Source: Pigoraptor vietnamica (taxonomy: Eukaryota; Opisthokonta; Filasterea). Taken from it: DNA of 29,504 nucleotides. The stretch lies in assembly GCA_943704525.1 (NCBI GenBank), contig CALSCQ010001953.1:1-29504 (forward strand), given 5' to 3'. The number at the start of each line of letters is the position of its first letter. Within the stretch, counting starts at the first letter, position 1. Positions 20,708 through 29,202 of this stretch are shown here, piece by piece. The notes beneath the pieces are model-generated. The model did no database searches, was not told the DNA's origin, and was given only the letters and a program-made list of their open reading frames with translations. Position numbers and translations under genes: made by a program.

Positions 20708-21686
20708 AAACCGTGCCGCTGTACCCTCCAGAGTCCCACCCACATTTGTAGCAATACCACGCCCCGGCTTCGTGCGCAACACGCCTATCGTGTGGAACGC
20801 AGCAAGCGGCTCGCGGCTGTCTTGCGGACCGCCCGGGACGCACCTGTCGGGCAACAAAACCAGCGTTAAGAGCGCAGTGCTCATTGACTAAGGAAAGGCT
20901 GCGTGTGCGTGACATTAGCTGCCCTTTGCTTCTTCTCTTCTAATACGAATGCCATGCAGACGGGCGACAGCGACACGCCGCGTCACACCTTGCACCCGTC
21001 CTGTGGATGTCGCCCTGTTCATAGGACGTGGGCCTTGGCGGTTGGCGCACGTGCACTTTCGCAGCGTCCGCGGGTTGCTCCTCACTCTCCGACTTTGGGC
21101 GCTTCGCAGAACTCAATGCCGCATCATCATCCCCATCGTCTCCCTCTTGGCGCTTCCTTTTGCTGCCCTCGGGCGCCGCGCAGCCGACGTTGTCCCTTCC
21201 GTGTTCCGCCCTCTCGTTCGCGGTGCATCCATCCATTTCAAATATGCACGCGTCCCCACAGGGCGCCTGCGAGACGTACATGTGGAACTTCACGCCCTCT
21301 CGCAGGCGCATGGGAGGCTCCGCACTCCCCGTCGGCGCCATCTCAAAGAGCGCACGTGGATCATCGCTGCCGTTGGCGGCAAGCTCGACCGTGCGGCGGA
21401 TCTCCTCCAAAAGATATCGAACCAGCGAACGCCGCGCAATGACCTCCGCGTGGCTGTCAAGCAGCTGTTCGCCGGTGGTGCAAATGTCCGAAGCACCCTC
21501 GCACTTCGATCCCGTCGCGAGGGCAACGACAGAGAGGGCGGGTGGTGCGCTCGAGTCTGCAGTTGCCACGCGTCGCTCCACGACAATGCCGGCGAGCACC
21601 GTCCATTCCTTGCCCTTCTGCGGCTTACCGCGCTTGGGGAGGGAGCGATATCGTCGCAAGCATGCGGACGCCACCGCGTCTTCCAT
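19797..21686 (-). CDS. ADAT1: tRNA-specific adenosine deaminase 1 (ADAT1), four exons
   Basis: ADAT1 deaminates adenosine 37, next to the anticodon of eukaryotic tRNA-Ala, to inosine. Exons 21686-20989, 20843-20744, 20595-20087 and 19944-19797 are in phase and give 484 residues (human 502). Seen: RSLPKRGKPQKGKEWTVLAG at the N-terminus; the catalytic DSHAEVIARR with His79 and Glu81; the first zinc cysteine in SQAPCGDAC (Cys143); a Lys/Glu/Asp-rich linker; RTGARCVPGGPQDSR; GVLRTKPGRG; and SMSCSDKIARW with the second zinc cysteine, Cys270, followed by LQGALLASLVGPIYLDSLVVG. The final exon has the family's SYADAS...Y helix and GPFRGW tail. The start at 21686 matches the usual distance to the KRGKP motif; an in-frame ATG at 21707 is possible. 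Introns 2 and 3 contain CA/GT repeats. The stop is 75 nt from that of RsfS. Confidence 0.95.
20675..20705. repeat. CA microsatellite in ADAT1 intron 2
   Basis: Pure (CA)n on the + strand, GT on the sense strand of ADAT1, inside the intron 20743-20596. Confidence 0.9.
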
Positions 21687-22159
21687 TTGTATGTGGGATT
21701 TTAGCATCGGCGCGTACAACTTAATAATAATACTTCTCCAAGCTGGGCTTCGCAAACAGCAGTAACGCGTTTGTAACACGAACACGTGATTAACGTTACA
21801 CATGATTGTTTACACATTGTTCCCGAATGTTCCAGTTGTTGCTCGCGACGCACAAATCGATGTGTGCCACGGCAACCAACAGCAAAAGTTTCCCGGATCG
21901 CCTGATCCTCCCTTTGCTGGCGCCTTCGACACCTGTTGCAGCATACCCCTCCGAGGGTATAAAAGCGATGGAGTCTTCCTCAGCACTTTACTCTCACTTC
22001 TTCAAGCTTCAGCGCTCAAAACTCAACCGAAATCGCCAGTTGCTGAGCTTTCCTCCGCACACAACGTCTCTCGGAACCTGAACGGCACGACGAGATTCGG
22101 ACTCCTCTCGAAACATTTTCGACAACGCACACCGTTTTCAATTGAGCAAGAAACCCAAG
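21687..22159 (+). promoter_or_regulatory. Divergent ADAT1/HSP20 region with heat shock element and TATA box
   Basis: A textbook heat shock element of three alternating units, TTC-cc-GAA-tg-TTC, lies at 21820-21832. A TATA box (TATAAAA) is at 21958-21964, about 195 nt before the ATG, which leaves room for a 5' UTR of roughly 165 nt. The element and TATA box point towards the small heat shock protein gene and predict heat-induced transcription through HSF. The ADAT1 promoter must lie in the left part. Confidence 0.8.
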
Positions 22160-22945
22160 ATGCCGATCGTTTCGGTTCCCCTCGGCGATCTCGCCCAGAT
22201 TCTCTTCGACGACGCTTTTGGCTACCCGTCGCAGGCACAACAGCAGTGTGGTCGCGGCGCTCGCCAGTGCGGTGGTCGGAAGGCCCAATCACGCGCGTGC
22301 CCTTCGACTGGCAACGCGTGTGAATCGCCTAGCAAGTGCGGCCGCGGTGCGTGCGGCAAGGCCGAAGCCAAGCCGTTTCAGCCTGCCGAGCGCGCATGGG
22401 CACCACGCGCGGACATTGTCGAAACTGCGACAGAGTACACGGTCGCCCTCGAACTCCCGGGCGTAGGGCGGAGCAACATCAACGTTTCGTTCGACAACAA
22501 TGTGTTGACGGTTGAGGGCCACGGGCACGCGACATTCCCCCAGGTCGCCGCCGAGGCCGTGCATGTGCCCGAAGTGCCCAAGTCTACGACGGAGGTCCCT
22601 CCCCCGACGCCCTCTGCTGAAGGTGCGGAGTGGGAGAGCGTAGAAAAGAGCGGCGACTCTGCTTCGTCTTCGGAATCGGCTCCTGGCGCGACCGAGTCGT
22701 CGGCTGCGAAGGAAGGGGAGGCTGACGCCCCATCGACCAATGCGCCCACTAGCGATGCGACACCCGTGCAGCATTATCAGTGGCACAAGTATGAGCGCAA
22801 TCGCGGTGCTTTCCAGCGAGCTTTCGAGTTCCCCGATAACGTGGACGCCGCTCGCCTCTCTGCGCGTTACGAGGACGGCGTGCTGTTTGTGACGCTGCCC
22901 AAGCAAAATCGGCCGAAGACGGCGTATTCGATTCCTATTGCTTGA
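22160..22945 (+). CDS. HSP20: Small heat shock protein (Hsp20/alpha-crystallin), intronless
   Basis: Small heat shock proteins are ATP-independent chaperones that hold unfolding proteins. One uninterrupted frame of 261 residues runs from ATG 22160 (a frame extension to 22142 has no ATG) to TGA. The alpha-crystallin domain is split: the first half at about 80-120 (ADIVETATEYTVALELPGV, NVSFDNNVLTVEG) and the second at about 209-247 (YERNRGAFQRAFEFP, LSARYEDGVLFVTLPK), the last being the conserved A-x-x-x-(D/N)-G-V-L signature. Residues 121-208 are a Ser/Glu/Pro/Ala-rich insertion in the loop that normally precedes beta6-7. The C-terminal IPI is the I-x-I anchor. The N-terminal arm has six cysteines (30, 37, 47, 54, 60, 65) with CGRGA repeated. 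Absence of introns and the upstream heat shock element fit a heat-induced gene. Confidence 0.95.
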   Translation: MPIVSVPLGDLAQILFDDAFGYPSQAQQQCGRGARQCGGRKAQSRACPSTGNACESPSKCGRGACGKAEAKPFQPAERAWAPRADIVETATEYTVALELPGVGRSNINVSFDNNVLTVEGHGHATFPQVAAEAVHVPEVPKSTTEVPPPTPSAEGAEWESVEKSGDSASSSESAPGATESSAAKEGEADAPSTNAPTSDATPVQHYQWHKYERNRGAFQRAFEFPDNVDAARLSARYEDGVLFVTLPKQNRPKTAYSIPIA

Positions 22946-23535
22946 GAGCCGTTCGCTGACGGCGTCATTTTTGCGCTTTGCGTTGCGCGATAGTACTGTT
23001 GCATCGCTGCGTTTTGCCTGCGCCCGGAGCGTTGCCTTGCATATTTACTAAAACTGACTGACGGAAAAACTGACGCCATGACTCCGAAACGTAACTGCAT
23101 GTACTGGAGGCGTATACTGAACTGTTCGCGATAGACGTAGGCTTATCGCCCGCAGCCATTTTTTGACGTCAGTTCCAGTGAACTGCCGGGCAGGCTTTCT
23201 CAAGCGGTGGAGCTGGGTCAGTGGCAGTCGTGTGAGTGTGTGCATTGAGTGCCTGAGCTTGTCTTCTCACTTTAACATGTTCAGTTCCACGTCGCCGTCT
23301 GCGAAGGAAAGCGTAGCGAAGGAAAGCGTCACCGGCGTCTGGACGCAAATCAACGTCACCTCGCAGTCACGTGCCAATCCCCAAGGGAGAAAAATTTGCG
23401 AAAAACGTCTAAGTCCAATCTCAAGTGGAGCAATCTGTTACAGGCGCGCCTATAAAAAACACACAGATCGAGACGAACGATGCATCGGCAAACGAACGAA
23501 ATCCACTTTTCCCCCCTTCAAACACAGAACAGAAA
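22946..23535. promoter_or_regulatory. Intergenic region with CRE-like palindrome and TATA box
   Basis: About 590 nt before the next + gene. It contains TGACGTCA (23164-23171), a tandem pair of GCGAAGGAAAGCGT at about 23300-23329, and TATAAAAA at 23451-23458, 78 nt before the ATG at 23536. A frame from ATG 23277 (MFSSTSPSAKESVAKESV...) spans the tandem pair and the TATA box; I could not support it as a gene. Confidence 0.45.
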
Positions 23536-24502
23536 ATGCGCACGCTGCACTCTGCCGTCTCTGTCCCTCCCCGATCGCACGTTTCGGACGCTCATCGCGG
23601 CGTCGCTGACGGAATGACAACGCCGCACAACAGGGTGATTATCGGCGGCCAACTGCACGCTCACAAAAAAGAGGGAAAAAAAGCAATCGTTAACAAATTG
23701 CCTCTCCCACGCAGAAGTCTTATGGTGCGGACGAACCACAGTTCGGCGAAAGCCCTCGGCGAACGAATCCCGCCGTCTTCTTTCTGCTCGACACGGGCAT
23801 TGAAGCGAGCGCGTTCAAGGCGGACCTGGCGGCAGAGTACATGTACATGCTGCGCGCGCAGGCTGCGCTTCTCATTCTTGCGAAGGACCGGAACGAAGCG
23901 AACGAAGTGCGACAGCGCGTTGCGCGGACGGGCGTGCACTGGAGTGTGCTCCTCGAGGTCCTTGCCGACGACTACCGCAGCACGCCGCGTCTCTTGGTGA
24001 GGGTTCTGTTACACGTGCTTCACACAGCCCGCAGAATACTGAAACATTCGCGCTCTCGCAGGGAGCCAAGGGCCACCAGCACAGCGCCATTGTGCGGAGA
24101 TACGGCGACGGTATCGCACAGAGCGTCGTGCGCGCGGTTCCCCCCAGCGCATTCGACAAGTACGGGTGCCTGTATGCCGACTGGGCGGTGACGTTTGCGG
24201 ACGCGCTGCTCTGCACGGGACACAGCATTGAGAGCGCGCAGGCGATGATTGACAAGTGGCCGCGGCAGTGGTCGGACCTCGTGCTGGCAGCCATGGACCA
24301 CTGCCTCGAGAAGAGCCGTGCGCACGAGCACGAAGAGCCCATGTGCACGCCAATTTGCGATTCGCCGAAGCCCCGACGCGTCTACGTGCAGCGTCACGTC
24401 GTGCGGGAAGCATCCCGCCCCTATCCGACATACAGGCCGCCCCTCGACGGCCACCGACCACGCCCGCTTTTCAACCGCAGGCGCGATGTGGTCATGTGGT
24501 GA
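23536..24502 (+). CDS. Unrecognised protein, three exons
   Basis: I do not recognise this protein. Exons 23536-23634, 23715-23996 and 24062-24502 join in phase 0 across GT-AG introns, giving 273 residues. Exon 1 is short and polar. Exon 2 starts with a charged, Pro-containing stretch, then PAVFFLLDTGIEASAF and a long helical part (ADLAAEYMYMLRAQAALLIL, NEANEVRQRVARTGVHWSVL). Exon 3 continues helically (IVRRYGDGIAQSVVRAV, DKYGCLYADWAVTFADALLC, AQAMIDKWPRQWSDLVLAAM) and ends in a basic, Pro/Arg-rich tail. There is no signal peptide, membrane helix or metal-binding pattern. It looks like a small all-alpha soluble protein. A TATA box at 23451 precedes it. Coding status is good because both junctions keep a long frame; the function is open. 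Confidence 0.72.
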
Positions 24503-24641
24503 AAGAGAGAAAGAGGGCCGAGAGTGGCCCGAGAGTGCGGCAGCGCGGCGTCGTGGGCGTGCAACATATGCGTTGAATAAGTAAAAATCGAAATACCGTT
24601 TGCGAGACTGGCGTGTATTCTTGCGCCAGAACACAGCGAAC
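24503..24641. other. Short gap between convergent genes
   Basis: 139 nt between the stop codons of the unrecognised gene and TIM21. Nothing else is seen; it must hold both 3' ends. Confidence 0.6.
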
Positions 24642-25666
24642 TCATCGGTTGTCCTGCAGGATGACGCGGCGAGAGGGAAGGCCCTCGCCTGCACGCACGC
24701 AGCGAAAGGACAGAGTCAGAGACATGCCGTATCAGCTTGAAGCATAGACGTGTCCATCGACTCTATTCAGAGTCAGCGAGAGAGAGAGAGAGAGAGGGAA
24801 ATTATAAATTCTGACAACAGAAGCACTGTGCGCTAAATGAAAAAGCCCAGACACCGAGCGCGAGAGAGCTGGACGCAGACAAGGCATTGCAGCGAACGCA
24901 GACGGCAGAGAGGGCGGCGCAGAGAGACGAGTGAATGCAGTGCGACTCACCCGGCGACTCCACAAAGAGATACCTGTACACATACTCGCCAGGCTTCTCC
25001 TGCGATGCATTGGGAAGGTCAGCGCAGTCGCGAGTTCAAGGGAGCACACCGTGCAGTGGCAGCCATTCACATATCAAAAGCAACTCTATCAGAACGAGAC
25101 AGTACGCACGCAGCATGCGTCTCCAGTGTGCCGCCCACCTCCTTGAGCTCCATGTGCACAGTCCCGTGGCTAATGCTGCCAGAGATGTAAAACTTGGCGC
25201 GAACGTAATTCACGCCATCCACAACGTACTGCTGGTAGCTGCGCACACACACAGGACGTGCGGAGTTAGACCGTCACCTCGAGCTCTTCAACACACCTCA
25301 ATAATCTCTCTCACCTTATGTGCCTCCTCCGTCCGCGGCGTGTTGTCTCGCCGTGCGCTTTAATGTGCTCTCCAATGAGATCTTTGATCTGTCAAAGCAC
25401 ACAAACCATTGAGTGGACGACTATGTAACAGCGACACATGTGCACATCTACAACGATCTCGCACGCATACATACGCACACGCAAATACGCAATTGGCGTA
25501 ATAGATGGGAGATAGACCCACCCGCGAGTCAGCAGCCACTTCATCCAACGCCTTTCCATAGAGTGAGTTGATGCTCGAACCCGAAAACAGCTCGGAAAAC
25601 ACGCTATAGAGGAAGAGACCTGCGAGCGTGTAAGTGGTACGGACGCACATTACAGCACCGATACAC

Positions 25667-25738
<72 letters not shown>

Positions 25739-26185
25739 CACACACACACAAACACACAATCAACAACTTGAAACAAGAAAAGCACCTGTCAAGCCCACGC
25801 CCGCAACAATCACGAAGAAGTAGCTCGTGTCCTTGGTCGCGCGAGCCACTGCGTATCACATAATGCAGAGCTTAGCCTCCAACAGTCGCACTGCCAACAC
25901 TCACTCGCATGCAACACACTTCAAGGGACGTCGCAGAGACGCACCCTTCTGTCCCGTGGTCAGGTTCTCCGGCCGGTGTTCACCCAGGCCTGAGGACCGC
26001 CCATCGTGCTCCACAAGCCCGCGATCCGTCGCGAAACGCCGAGTCGCAGAGCGCACTCGCCCCGCCTGGGTACCACACGCTAGCATGGCCGAAAATGCAG
26101 CGGAATGGGACTTGATCGGGCCAGACAAGCCGCGCAGGAGAGACGTGGATGCCGGCACTGTGGCCAGCGCCGATCGCAACGCCAT
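24642..26185 (-). CDS. TIMM21: TIM21, mitochondrial TIM23 translocase subunit, seven exons
   Basis: TIM21 sits in the mitochondrial inner membrane, binds TOM22 from the intermembrane space, and links the TIM23 translocase to the respiratory chain. Exons 26185-25945, 25848-25786, 25619-25522, 25388-25315, 25238-25139, 24999-24951 and 24688-24642 are in phase, 223 residues. The first 80 residues are a long Arg/Ser/Ala presequence (MALRSALATVPASTSLLRGL). The membrane helix is at about 90-108 (SYFFVIVAGVGLTGLFLYSV). The intermembrane domain follows the family: GKALDEVAADSR, IKDLIGEHIKAHGETTRRGR, YVVDGVNYVRAKFYISGSI, HGTVHMELK, EYVYRYLFVES, and the ending SRRVILQDNR like human RRTIIIEDNR. Intron 2 is a GT microsatellite on the sense strand and intron 6 holds a GA run. 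Confidence 0.94.
24776..24800. repeat. GA simple repeat in TIM21 intron 6
   Basis: A run of (GA)n on the + strand inside the intron 24950-24689; CT on the sense strand, upstream of the acceptor. Confidence 0.8.
25662..25758. repeat. CA microsatellite in TIM21 intron 2
   Basis: A long, nearly pure (CA)n on the + strand, GT on the sense strand of TIM21, filling most of the 166-nt intron 25785-25620. Confidence 0.92.
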
Positions 26186-26548
26186 GTTTGCACGCACGCA
26201 CACACGGAGATGCGGATAGAGCTGGCAGATATTACACGAATGGCACTGGTGGAGGTCACAATGCTGTTGCCGTTCGAACAATGAGAAGAAAGACCCTAAA
26301 AGCGGCGCTGTAACGCGTATTACGTGCTGGGGTTTTCAGACCAGGCACGTGCGATGGTCAAATGACGACATTATGGCGTCCATATGACGGCACGGCGGAT
26401 TCAAACTGATCCAGAGGTACTATAAGCACCTTTGAACTGATCGGAATTTTCAAACCATTCGGCACGTGAAATAGCGGCAAGGGCACGCAGCACGGTCCCC
26501 TCGCACACCAGCGCCGTCTCGTCCGCGCATGCACGCGGCGGACAGACT
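26186..26548. promoter_or_regulatory. Divergent promoter region of TIM21 and FBXO15-like gene
   Basis: 363 nt between two start codons. No TATA box stands out. A pair of near-identical words, TTCAAACTGATC at about 26400 and TTTGAACTGATC at about 26431, and a further TTTTCAAA at about 26446 occur here; their role is unknown. Confidence 0.4.
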
Positions 26549-28971
26549 ATGGCGTCCGGTCTTGCGCGTCCCTTGCGCGTGGCAGCGGGTGCATCGGCCC
26601 CTGCTTCCCTTCCAGTCGACGATACGCAGGAGGGCGTCGCAAGGGCAAGTGGCGCACGGCGGCGCGGACTCATCTCGCTCAAGAGCGTCGGATATCCCGC
26701 GCGCACTGCAATTCGCGCCACCTCAGCAGCCACACCTAGCCCTGTCGGTCCCGCATCTCCCAAAGCCCGTCCCGTTCACCCAGTGGTTGCGGGGGATGCG
26801 TTGCGCCCGCAGTCAAGCGGACACACAGGCGGAGATGGCCGCCCCTCCACGGCATCGAAGGCGTCGCGCGCTGCGTCAGTCGCATCTCTTCCCCCAGCAA
26901 CGGGCGCGCGCAATAGCGTGAGCAGCTCGATGGCACAGCTGAACTTGGGCCGTCCTGCATCCCGTCCGTCCTCACAGCCCTCGTCGAGGCCGTCGTCACG
27001 CCCGGCGTCGGCGCCCGCTTCGCGCGCGGGATCTTCCTCCACAACGCCGGCCAGCTCGGCACCGTCATCTCCACGCGCTCTGCGCGCAGTGGTTCTGCCT
27101 TCCACTCGTGCGAAGGGCGTGACATCACATGGACCGACGGCACCCGAGGGAAAACGGGCCGCCGGCTTGCAACGGCTGGCAGTCGCCCGCGGACCGACGG
27201 ATAAGGGGCGCGTGGGTGGAGAGCGACAGGCGAAATCACAGAATGCGCGCGCACGCCCTGAGGGTGCCAACGGCCCCTTTGATGTATTTCCGGACGAGCT
27301 TGTGCTGCAGGTGCTGCAGTGGCTGGACTGCAACGCGCTGCTCTGCGTGTCTGGGGTCAGTCGCCGGATGTCGCGCCTCTCTCGCGATGCGCAGCTGTGG
27401 CGGCGGCAGTGCGTCGACCGGTGGGGAAAGGGCGCGGCATGGATTGCGAAGATGCAGGAGAGCGCGCACTCGGCCAACTGGCACCGCGCGTACCTGCAGC
27501 GCATCGCGCGCCAGCGAGTGCACTGGGCGTCCACGCAACTCTCCAAGTTGTCGCCGTACACGGGACTCCCGAAGGTTTCGTCGATGCTCGCGGCCTTACA
27601 CGTGCGGTGGGAGCTCCGACTTCGCTGCGGCGATGGCCGCGTGATCTCCCTCTCCAACGACGACTCCACCGATCACACGCTCTCGACGTGCGTGAGGTGG
27701 CGCACTGGCATACCCGCCGATCTGCGCCTGAAGGACGTCGTGTGCTTGGAGCTGTTTGCGCTTGTCCCGCTCCTCGCCGACCCGTCCGCGACGAAGCCTG
27801 CAGCGGCAAACTCGCGTTCCTCCGCAAAGCAGCAGGCGGGCAAAACGCCCGCGGCCGCCGTCTATGTCCCGATGCACCGGTCCCTCCTGTGCGCGCTCGA
27901 TGGCACCCAGCGCGACGGCATTAAATCGCTCTGCACGCACCTGGCGAGCGAGCAGTCTGCGGAGGTGTTCACGATCGCCGGCGCCCCCGTCGTGGTCGGC
28001 TGCTGGACGTCGGGAGGTGGAATTGCGTTTCTCACGGCCAACCTGCCGCACTACGGACTCATCGAGGGCATTCTGCGCGGAAGCGAGCGGTCCGCGTATG
28101 CGCCGCCTCCGCACGTGCCCGTGTCAGACGACGTGGATCCTTCGTACGGACTGCACGACTATTCTCTTGTGGCCGAGGTGCGCTCGGAAAGGAAGGGCTG
28201 GTGGAGCAACCGCTTCGACGCGATCCACTATAGGGGCGAGGATGGCTCTTCTCGCGTGAACATTCGCACCCTCGTGGGCGGTGCGGGCGCCGCGGATGGA
28301 CCGACAGCGTCCCGCGCACCCCCCCGAAAGAAGACGTCGCCGTCGTCCAGCACGGCGCCCGAGGATCTGTCGGCGGCATTCGTTGTGCTTGAGGAGGGCG
28401 GCACATCGTACGCATTCCAGGGCCGTCCCGCGACGACGTGCAAGTCGGAGGCATTCGAACACGTCCTCGAGGTGCGTGCTTATATTGTAGTGGAAGCATG
28501 CGCGCCAACGACAGCAGATTCTGTGTGTAACCAATATTCTGAATTGTGCCTGTATGTGCCCGTCGCTGCAGTCCGTGGTCGTGGTCGATTTTGTGCTCAT
28601 GGACGAGCACAAGCACGTCGTGTGGGCAGACTCGCGCATGCTCCGCCTCCAGCCCGTGGACGGTGGCGACGGTGCGTGCGTGCTGTTCGCTCATCTGCGC
28701 GCCTTCTCCTCGCCCAAATTCCCAGGTGAAATTACTCATGCTTGCCTGTCGCATTCTTCTTACGACTTCACGCCCCTCCCACTCGCATCCTTCAGTGAGC
28801 TATGCGTATTCGGGCGGCACACAACACGTCGCCGTCGCACAGGACGCCCGCCGCGGTGCCTTGCGCCTCAAGCTCGTTCATTTTGAGAGGGACAAGCGCA
28901 CTGTGGTCGCCGGCGCATCGTTTTCGCTGAGAATGGCTTTCTTGAGGGACTGGTTTGGACTGCTCAAGTGA
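26549..28971 (+). CDS. FBXO15: FBXO15-like F-box protein, three exons
   Basis: F-box proteins are the substrate receptors of SCF ubiquitin ligases; the F-box binds SKP1. Exons 26549-28471, 28572-28725 and 28796-28971 are in phase, 750 residues. Residues 1-240 are a disordered Ser/Ala/Pro/Arg region with SRPSS-type repeats (RPASRPSSQPSSRPSSRPA). The F-box is at about 244-290 (FDVFPDELVLQVLQWLD, VSGVSRRMSRLSRDAQLW). The rest follows FBXO15 in order: SPYTGLPK (human NPYTGLP), VVVGCWTSGGGIAFLTANL (human VGVWKKEEELAFVMANL), PSYGLHDYSLVAEV (human PEYGLHGYQLHVDL), VVVVDFVLMDEHKHVVW, and the ending FLRDWFGLL. The vertebrate protein is about 510 residues; the extra length here is the N-terminal region and linkers at about 580-610. 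Substrates are unknown. The ortholog call is by shared motif order. Confidence 0.88.
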
Positions 28972-29202
28972 GCCGCTCGCGAAGGGCCACAAGCGAACCC
29001 CTTGTGTGTACATAATGTATATACTGCGTCGTTTGGTGTGTTGTGGATCACCGTGCACTCTGATTGGTCGTTCAGCCAGTAACACAAGCACGTGCAACCG
29101 TTCTCGTTGAGGTCAAAGCAAACAGCAAGAACAGTTTTCGGCAAATCCCTCCATAGAACTCACGTGCGAGGTATAGCGCAGTGTCGGCGGGCGCACAGAG
29201 CC
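28972..29202. promoter_or_regulatory. Intergenic region between two + genes
   Basis: 231 nt. It contains an AT-rich patch (about 29010-29025, tacataatgtatata) just after the FBXO15-like stop and an inverted CCAAT box (GATTGGTC, about 29061) roughly 140 nt before the next ATG. No gene is seen. Confidence 0.4.

Noticed and set aside
20949-21765. Two long + strand ORFs opposite ADAT1
   Set aside because: The minus strand encodes unmistakable ADAT1 motifs (DSHAEVIARR, APCGDAC), so these are antisense shadows.
22289-22906. 205-residue minus-strand ORF opposite HSP20
   Set aside because: It is antisense to a clear alpha-crystallin-domain protein and has no domain of its own.
23277-23609. Frame starting MFSSTSPSAKESV upstream of the unrecognised gene at 23536
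   Set aside because: It spans a tandem 14-bp repeat and a TATA box, and overlaps the well-supported first exon of the next gene in another frame. Left as intergenic, though not excluded.
26776-27669. 297-residue minus-strand ORF opposite the FBXO15-like gene
   Set aside because: The + strand shows an F-box and FBXO15 motif order; this is a low-complexity antisense shadow.
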